From contig JAFCCM010000018.1 in the NCBI GenBank assembly GCA_017610225.1, positions 1 to 29,634 of the forward strand: 29,634 nt of DNA, in the 5' to 3' direction. Both the position numbers and the translations under genes were made by a program. The DNA is from Candidatus Aenigmatarchaeota archaeon (GTDB lineage Archaea > Aenigmatarchaeota > Aenigmatarchaeia > CG10238-14). The notes under the pieces are model-generated. The model was not told where the DNA came from, did not search any database, and saw only the letters and a program-made list of their open reading frames with translations. This document shows positions 24,865 through 29,634 of this stretch, piece after piece. Within the stretch, counting starts at the first letter, position 1. The number at the start of each line of letters is the position of its first letter.

Positions 24865-25671
24865 TTAGATTGAAATTATTGCCCCGGTTGCATCTCTTTT
24901 ATATCTTCCAAAATCTGACATATTTTCGAGAATAAACGAATAAGAAAATACAGGACCATCTTGGCAAACTGAATAACCATTAACTTCACAATTTCCACAT
25001 AAACCCATTCCACATTTTACACGCCTTTCAAGAGAAAGATATATTTCATTGGTATTAAAACCTTGTTCTAAAAGTAACTCAGTGGCAGCAACCATCATCC
25101 TCTCAGGTCCACAAACAGCAACGGATGATTTTGGATTTAATTGTCTAGTTCTGAGTAAATCGACAACTGTTCCATGATACCCTTTTGATCCGTCATCAGT
25201 TGAAACATGAACTTCACCTATTCTTTCAAATTCCTTTCTAAATAGGATTTCACTCCTAGTTCCTGCTCCTAAGAATGTATTAACATTCCTACCAGTACCA
25301 TATAACCTATCTGCGAGAAATCTCAATGGTGCTACTCCCATTCCCCCACTAATTAAGTAAACATCTCTTGGAAAACCGTCTACAGGAAAAATTCCAGAAC
25401 CAATTGGACCTCTAACTAAAACATCATCTCCTGATTCTAAATTATACACATTACTTGTAAATTCACCAACATTTTTAACAGCTAATTCCAAAGGATGTGT
25501 TTGAGAAATGGAAATAGGTTTTTGTCCAACTTCAGGTATAGTTAACATTACGAATTGTCCTGGTTCAGCCTCTAAATCTGTATCTAAAGTTAATATAGCA
25601 ATATCTCCTGTTGGTTTAACAATTTCATCCACATGATACAATCTATCTACTAGTTGATCTTCTTTCAGCAT
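24865..25671 (-). CDS. pyrK: Dihydroorotate dehydrogenase electron-transfer subunit
   Basis: Carries electrons from PyrD to NAD. It is a ferredoxin-reductase-like protein: an FAD domain near the N-terminus (PGQFVML), GPIGSGIFP, the NAD-binding segment LISGGMGVAPLRFLADRL (106-123), and a C-terminal 2Fe-2S cluster with Cys220, Cys225, Cys228 and Cys236. The 268-residue length is normal. The ATG lies inside pyrD (29-base overlap) and is supported by GGGAG at 25679-25683. Together with pyrD this defines a class 1B, NAD-linked dehydrogenase rather than a fumarate- or quinone-linked one. Confidence 0.94.
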   Translation of the reverse strand: MLKEDQLVDRLYHVDEIVKPTGDIAILTLDTDLEAEPGQFVMLTIPEVGQKPISISQTHPLELAVKNVGEFTSNVYNLESGDDVLVRGPIGSGIFPVDGFPRDVYLISGGMGVAPLRFLADRLYGTGRNVNTFLGAGTRSEILFRKEFERIGEVHVSTDDGSKGYHGTVVDLLRTRQLNPKSSVAVCGPERMMVAATELLLEQGFNTNEIYLSLERRVKCGMGLCGNCEVNGYSVCQDGPVFSYSFILENMSDFGRYKRDATGAIISI

Positions 25672-26632
25672 TTAACATCTCCCTCAAACTTGAATAACCT
25701 CTTTCTTGAACTAAGTTACCTAATTCTTGATATAGTCTCATCAAATAATTATTTCTCTCCTGAGTGTTCATTCCCATAAATGCAGTTCCAATAGCAACAG
25801 CATCAGCACCTGCAAGCATATAGTTTAATACATTCTGAGCGGTTCTTATTCCACCCATACCAATTATTGGAACATCAACAACACTGTTGTAAATTTCTTC
25901 AACGACTTCCAAACCTCTTTCTTTTACTGTTGGACCAGATATACCTCCTTGTCCTCTTGTCAAAACAGGTCTTCCTCTTTCATCTCTAACTTCTCCAGGA
26001 TAAACAGTGTTAATAACAGAAATTACATCAGCGCCAGCATCAATAGTAGATTGAGATATTGATTCTATATCATCAACGTTTGGTGTTAGTTTTGCTATCA
26101 GAAGTCTATCTGTTACTCTTCTTACCTCTGAAGTATATTGATGGATCAATTCAGAATCTTGACCTATTGTTATACCTGTCTCTTCACCAGGAAAAATGTT
26201 AGGACATCCAAAATTAAGTTCTAATGCGTCACAATATTTATGTAATCCATCAGCTACAATAACAAATTCTTCAGGAGTATTACCAAAAATTGATATTATT
26301 ATTGGAACTTGTCTCCCATCTATGATTAAAGGGTAAAATTCTGATTCTTGAATTTCTTTTCTGAATTCTTTATATCCTGGATTTGGAAGACCAACTGCAT
26401 TAACTAAAATATCTCTTTTAGAATCATATGCTACTATCGGTTCTCTATAACCTTTTCTTGGTTCTGGATCTATAGATTTTGTAACAACAGCACCTAAATG
26501 AGAGGCTGACAATTTTAAAACAGGAGGAAAACAAAAAATACCAGATGCATTCATAACAGGATAATCTAGATGTAATGATCCATGTTTTGTTACTATTTGT
26601 GTTGATAAGTCTACTTGATTAGTTTTATACAT
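25643..26632 (-). CDS. pyrD: Dihydroorotate dehydrogenase, class 1B catalytic subunit
   Basis: Oxidises dihydroorotate to orotate with FMN, pyrimidine step 4. FMN and substrate motifs are visible: NASGIF near residue 29, NAVGLPNPGY, ELNFGCPN, IAKLTPNVDD, INTVYPG, GGISGPTVK, GMGGIRTAQNVLNYMLAGAD and IGTAFMG. The overlap with pyrK supports class 1B. Its ATG overlaps the pyrF stop by one base (TAATG), and a GAGGG site precedes it. Length 329 is slightly longer than the usual 300-310. Confidence 0.95.
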   Translation of the reverse strand: MYKTNQVDLSTQIVTKHGSLHLDYPVMNASGIFCFPPVLKLSASHLGAVVTKSIDPEPRKGYREPIVAYDSKRDILVNAVGLPNPGYKEFRKEIQESEFYPLIIDGRQVPIIISIFGNTPEEFVIVADGLHKYCDALELNFGCPNIFPGEETGITIGQDSELIHQYTSEVRRVTDRLLIAKLTPNVDDIESISQSTIDAGADVISVINTVYPGEVRDERGRPVLTRGQGGISGPTVKERGLEVVEEIYNSVVDVPIIGMGGIRTAQNVLNYMLAGADAVAIGTAFMGMNTQERNNYLMRLYQELGNLVQERGYSSLREMLNAERRSTSR

Positions 26633-27357
26633 TAACCCTCAACTATTAATGAATCCATAATTTTCTTCAAACTTTTAGGATCACCAAGATACCTACTACT
26701 AATTACTACATAATCTACGTCAGACCTGTATTGTGACAATTCATCCAATGCTGAAACTCTCCTTTGTTCCCCCCTATCAGATGGATCTATTCTAATCCCA
26801 GTAACAAGTTTTCTTATAGGTAGATTTCTTATCCTTTGTTCTTTCAATCTTCCAGCTTCCATGACTGCTGCATCACATCCAGCATCCTCTGCAATTTGTG
26901 CAAGAGTATATATAACGTCAGATACAGATTGTCCATACATTCTTTCAACATCTTCTGGAGAAGTTTTCGTATGTACTGTCCATGCTATAACTCTGGCGTC
27001 ATGTTCAGCAGATGCTTCAACATATTTTTTAAGTATATCTCCTCCAAGAACAGCTGACACAGTTACATAATCAAAAGGTAGATGATCAGATAGTCTTCTC
27101 ATTATTCGTTCTCCCGTACTAGATCCATGAGCAATTTTCATGTCTGCAAATACATCACAACCCTTTTCTTCTGAGAACTTTCTAAGTCCTTCACCTATAG
27201 GACCTGTTGCTAAGTCTTGATTTATTTTTACACCACCATATCTCTCGACAAAATCTCTACCATAAATATTTTCTAAAGTTTGGATAGATCCCATTCCTCT
27301 TTGAATAGCTTCATCAACAGTTCTATAGTCCAAAGCTAAGAAAAACCTCTTTACCAT
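26632..27357 (-). CDS. pyrF: Orotidine 5'-phosphate decarboxylase, divergent
   Basis: Decarboxylates OMP to UMP, pyrimidine step 6. The TIM-barrel motifs are in order: LALDYR (7-12), GGVKI with Lys44, FADMK with Asp72 and Lys74, TVSAV, and the phosphate loop TGIRIDP followed by GEQRRV. The hallmark DxKxxD is changed: the second Asp, contributed across the dimer in known enzymes, is His77 (DMKIAHG). The usual DIPNT is also missing. Hexulose-phosphate synthase and related decarboxylases share DxKxxD, so they do not explain the change. The operon context (pyrE-pyrF-pyrD-pyrK) strongly favours OMP decarboxylase. Length 241. GGTG lies about 8 bases before the ATG. Confidence 0.88.
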   Translation of the reverse strand: MVKRFFLALDYRTVDEAIQRGMGSIQTLENIYGRDFVERYGGVKINQDLATGPIGEGLRKFSEEKGCDVFADMKIAHGSSTGERIMRRLSDHLPFDYVTVSAVLGGDILKKYVEASAEHDARVIAWTVHTKTSPEDVERMYGQSVSDVIYTLAQIAEDAGCDAAVMEAGRLKEQRIRNLPIRKLVTGIRIDPSDRGEQRRVSALDELSQYRSDVDYVVISSRYLGDPKSLKKIMDSLIVEG

Positions 27358-27391
27358 GTTATTAACACCATTTTCTATTTATTCAATAAAG

Positions 27392-27399
27392 TATTTAAA
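27392..27399 (-). promoter_or_regulatory. Possible TATA box for pyrF-pyrD-pyrK
   Basis: TTTAAATA on the minus strand begins directly after the pyrE stop codon. A start near 27370 would leave a leader of about 12 bases with a GGTG ribosome site before the pyrF ATG. This could separate pyrF-D-K expression from pyrE. Confidence 0.42.
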
Positions 27400-28641
27400 T
27401 TATTTAGTTCCACCTCTGTCAACGGGTGTCAATCCCCATCTTTGTTGGTAAGCTCTTGGATCCTGGATGAAACTTCTATAATCTTGTACAGCTCTTGGCT
27501 CAAATAATCCTTCTCTTTCTGCTGCATCTAATACTTCAGGTAAGGTTATAAGATGAGTGAAATCTAATCCATATTCATCAAATCGTCCTAGAGCGATTGG
27601 ATTCATGTAATGAAAAAGTGTCGCAGCAGATTCTACAATATATCCCCGATCCCTTGCATGTATTGCTGATCCTGTAGTTGTACCAGCTGTATTAACGAGT
27701 TCCTCAATTACAAGACCTCTATCACCGTATCTTATTAATGGATTGTTACAATCACCAATTATTCGACCTTCAACTAATCCTGAATCAAGTAATCTTGTAC
27801 CTTCTGCATAAACATAAGGAACTTCTCTATCTTGAAGTACTTCTAAATAATTTCTAAGTTGCCAACCAGGAATTACCCCACCAGTAACATTACCAATCAC
27901 AAAATCCATATCATTTTTATCTCTTAGTTTTAGAGCTAATTGCCAAATAAGTTCATTAAAAATATTAGGTTGACCAACGAGTCCTTTAATCATTGCATAA
28001 CCAGGACCCCATAATCCTGAACTATATAAAAATGGTTTTTCTCCTCCAGCAAGATCTCTAATTTCAAGTGCTCCTGCATTTATAATCATTCTTGTTATAT
28101 CTTCTGGTGACATTGCTTCATCTGAAAATTCCGGTTTTTCTAAAGGTAATATCTCAATTCCTCTTTCTAATAATACATGTAATTGTTCAGAATTCAAATA
28201 AGAGATTAAAGTTAAACCATTTCTAGAAAGTGTATCCCTAATTTGATTATCCGGAGATAAAATAGTTGCAACAGAATCTACTTGATACCCACTTTCCCTT
28301 AATACTTCAATAGAACTAAGAGTTTTAGTTACAAAATCTTTTTCATCAGTCTCTACAACTAATACTCTATCACCTTCATGAATTAATGGACTATTATTTC
28401 CAGTTACTCTTTCTTTTTGCCCACCTTTTTTTCTTTGTTCTCTAACATACACAAAAGGAACTTCTTCATCTGTAAGATGTTGCAAATCATTTCTTAACTG
28501 CCATCCAGAAACCATCGCTTCATTTGCATTACCTGCTACAAAATCAAAATTTACCCCATCGCTCAAAAGTCTTGAAGCAAGCCCCCTAGTTAAATAACGC
28601 ATTATTCTAGGTCGACCAACAAAATCTCTAATCATTAACAT
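27400..28641 (-). CDS. pyrE: Tandem double orotate phosphoribosyltransferase
   Basis: Expected to make OMP from orotate and PRPP, pyrimidine step 5. The 413-residue protein is two OPRT copies in a row, twice the usual roughly 210 residues. The repeats align at an offset of about 213: FDFVAGN with MDFVIGN, SGWQLRN (45-51) with PGWQLRN (258-264), EVPFVY with EVPYVY, NSPLIHEGDR with NNPLIRYGDR. The first copy lacks about 45 N-terminal residues but keeps the Lys-rich catalytic loop (VREQRKKGGQKE, 66-77), while its PRPP motif is gone (VVETDEKDFVTK, 95-106). The second copy keeps a PRPP motif (IEELVNTAGTTTGS, 312-325) but lost the loop (YAEGTRLLDSGL, 278-289). The stop at 28669-28671 and absence of another usual start support the ATG at 28641. 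Confidence 0.86.
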   Translation of the reverse strand: MLMIRDFVGRPRIMRYLTRGLASRLLSDGVNFDFVAGNANEAMVSGWQLRNDLQHLTDEEVPFVYVREQRKKGGQKERVTGNNSPLIHEGDRVLVVETDEKDFVTKTLSSIEVLRESGYQVDSVATILSPDNQIRDTLSRNGLTLISYLNSEQLHVLLERGIEILPLEKPEFSDEAMSPEDITRMIINAGALEIRDLAGGEKPFLYSSGLWGPGYAMIKGLVGQPNIFNELIWQLALKLRDKNDMDFVIGNVTGGVIPGWQLRNYLEVLQDREVPYVYAEGTRLLDSGLVEGRIIGDCNNPLIRYGDRGLVIEELVNTAGTTTGSAIHARDRGYIVESAATLFHYMNPIALGRFDEYGLDFTHLITLPEVLDAAEREGLFEPRAVQDYRSFIQDPRAYQQRWGLTPVDRGGTK

Positions 28642-28675
28642 GAATATTGTATTTTCTACTATTATCTCTTATCTT

Positions 28676-28683
28676 AAATTTAA
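28676..28683 (-). promoter_or_regulatory. Possible TATA box for the pyrE operon
   Basis: TTAAATTT on the minus strand, about 38 bases before the pyrE ATG. The expected start would leave a leader of about 13 bases. No good SD precedes the ATG. Confidence 0.4.
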
Positions 28684-28735
28684 TAGAAAACTAAGTAGTC
28701 ACTTATTCGTTCTCACAAAATAAAGATAGAACGTA

Positions 28736-28743
28736 TTTAAATT
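28736..28743 (+). promoter_or_regulatory. TATA box for the cysQ-like gene
   Basis: TTTAAATT within GTATTTAAATT, preceded by GAAC. The expected start near 28765 lies about 10 bases before the ATG at 28775, so the mRNA would have a very short leader without a strong SD. Confidence 0.5.
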
Positions 28744-28774
28744 TTTTGGGATTGTTATATCAATTGAGATTTAT

Positions 28775-29587
28775 ATGACTCAAAGTAAACCTTTAAATCG
28801 GGAATTAAATTTTGCTACAGAAACAATAAGGGAAGCAGGAGAATTATTACTTTTACATCGAGACAATCCTAGAGGGATTTCACAAAAAGATGATAATACT
28901 CCTGTTTCAGATGCCGATAGAGATGTATCTGATTTTCTCTACGATAGATTTAGTCATAGGTTTCCTAGATATGCAATTCTTGATGAAGAACGAAAAGAAG
29001 ATGGGTTAAGATTCAATAGAGAATATTGCTGGGTTACTGACCCATTAGATTGTACAAGAGGTTTTCTTGAGGGAACTGATGAATTTGGTATTATCATAGG
29101 ATTATTAAGAAATTTTAAACCTGTTCTTGGTGTTACTTATAAGCCACAAAATAATGAACTTGCATACGCAGTAAAAGATCAAGGAGCATATATTGTTACA
29201 TCTGATGGAAAACAAAAACTTCACGTCGACACATCTAACGAACTACGGGTTCTTGTGAGTAGTTCGAGAACAAATGAAGATCTTGAAAGGATATTAGAAG
29301 GATTGAATCCAGTGGAAGTTTATAGAATGGGAGGATCACTTAAGATTGTAGAAGTCGCCAAAGGAAAAGGCAATATATTTTTATGTCCAAGAGCAAGCAC
29401 AATGTGTTTATGGGATTTATGTGGTACTAGTGTTATTCTAGAAGAAGCTGGAGGATATTTAACAGATTTCTATGGAAATATAATCAATTATAAAAAAGAG
29501 AGAACTTCACACAATCTTGGAATCATTGCAGCAAATGAAGATATGCATACTTATGGTTTACAGATAATAGGAAATGTTCTAAGTTAA
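28775..29587 (+). CDS. cysQ: Inositol-monophosphatase-family phosphatase, CysQ-like
   Basis: Probable 3'(2'),5'-bisphosphate nucleotidase, which turns PAP into AMP; other sugar- or inositol-phosphate substrates remain possible. The metal-dependent phosphatase motifs are present: KDDNTPVSDAD near 38-48, the DEE metal ligands, TDPLDCTRGF (family DPLDGTK, Gly replaced by Cys), MGGSLKIVEVAKG, and CLWDLCGTSVILEEAGG for the third metal site. Length 270 fits. It is divergent from the pyrE operon and not clearly part of nucleotide synthesis, though the PAP-to-AMP reaction is a nucleotide salvage step. The 47 bases after the stop are pyrimidine-rich and show no recognisable feature. Confidence 0.8.
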   Translation: MTQSKPLNRELNFATETIREAGELLLLHRDNPRGISQKDDNTPVSDADRDVSDFLYDRFSHRFPRYAILDEERKEDGLRFNREYCWVTDPLDCTRGFLEGTDEFGIIIGLLRNFKPVLGVTYKPQNNELAYAVKDQGAYIVTSDGKQKLHVDTSNELRVLVSSSRTNEDLERILEGLNPVEVYRMGGSLKIVEVAKGKGNIFLCPRASTMCLWDLCGTSVILEEAGGYLTDFYGNIINYKKERTSHNLGIIAANEDMHTYGLQIIGNVLS

Positions 29588-29634
29588 AAACAAACCCTTT
29601 TATCCCTCCTCTCCCAAATATAACTTATGCATGA

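Noticed and set aside
25643..25671. The 29-base pyrD-pyrK overlap as a frameshift or wrong start
   Set aside because: The pyrK ATG has a good GGGAG site at the right distance and both protein ends look normal, so it is an ordinary operon overlap.
1..29634. CRISPR arrays, insertion sequences, tRNA or rRNA genes
   Set aside because: No regularly spaced repeats, transposase-like proteins, terminal inverted repeats or tRNA-like segments were seen; the gaps between genes are too short to hold most of these.
29588..29634. Pyrimidine-rich 3' edge with a TATA-like AAATATAA and ATG
   Set aside because: Too short and cut by the window edge; the ATG is too close to the TATA-like site for a leaderless start, so no feature is supported.

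Overview
The window looks like part of a low-GC archaeal genome. Several genes are preceded by archaeal TATA boxes; at two of them (purL, guaB) the box sits about 25-26 bases upstream of the ATG and no Shine-Dalgarno (SD) site is visible, the layout of leaderless mRNAs. A zinc-ribbon/HTH protein of the archaeal MBF1 type is present, and the isoleucyl-tRNA synthetase fragment at the left edge is of the archaeal/eukaryotic kind. A small-genome lineage such as DPANN would fit, but this is inference; no rRNA or other phylogenetic marker is here.

Almost the whole window is one nucleotide-biosynthesis locus arranged as alternating divergent and convergent units. (1) 1-1002 (-): 5' part of ileS. (2) 1181-4860 (+): purF-purD-purN, purine steps 1-3. 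(3) 12879-4863 (-): purL-purQ-purB-purC-purE-purM, steps 4-8. (4) 13008-14873 (+): purH as two separate genes (IMP cyclohydrolase, then AICAR transformylase), steps 10 and 9. (5) 17663-14877 (-): purA and guaB, the first steps from IMP towards AMP and GMP. (6) 17801-24862 (+): aMBF1-argF, carB, pyrB, pyrC. (7) 28641-24865 (-): pyrE (a tandem double enzyme), pyrF, pyrD, pyrK. (8) 28775-29587 (+): a CysQ-like phosphatase. Together these give IMP, adenylosuccinate and XMP, and UMP from carbamoyl phosphate. Not in the window: carA (glutaminase for CarB), purK and guaA.

There is no gene-free stretch above 300 bases; the largest gap is 178 bases (1003-1180). The three convergent operon pairs end only 2-3 bases apart, while the divergent gaps of 128-178 bases hold the promoters. 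Genes inside operons usually have good SD sites.

The proteins fall into two compositional classes. Most pur/pyr enzymes are arginine-rich and lysine-poor although the DNA is AT-rich, and several resemble particular bacterial subfamilies (PurB like the actinobacterial form, PurC like the long gammaproteobacterial form). The aMBF1-argF-carB segment in the middle is lysine-rich. This suggests largely imported nucleotide operons around a more native-looking segment.

The most striking item is the 413-residue PyrE at 27400-28641. It is a tandem duplication of orotate phosphoribosyltransferase in which one half keeps the catalytic loop and the other keeps the PRPP-binding motif, as if two degenerate halves build one composite active site. 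Other oddities: PurE has Asp at the usual catalytic His, PyrF has His at the last Asp of its DxKxxD motif, PurF has its nucleophilic Cys at position 3, PurL begins with two PurS-like domains, and ArgF has changed ornithine-site residues.
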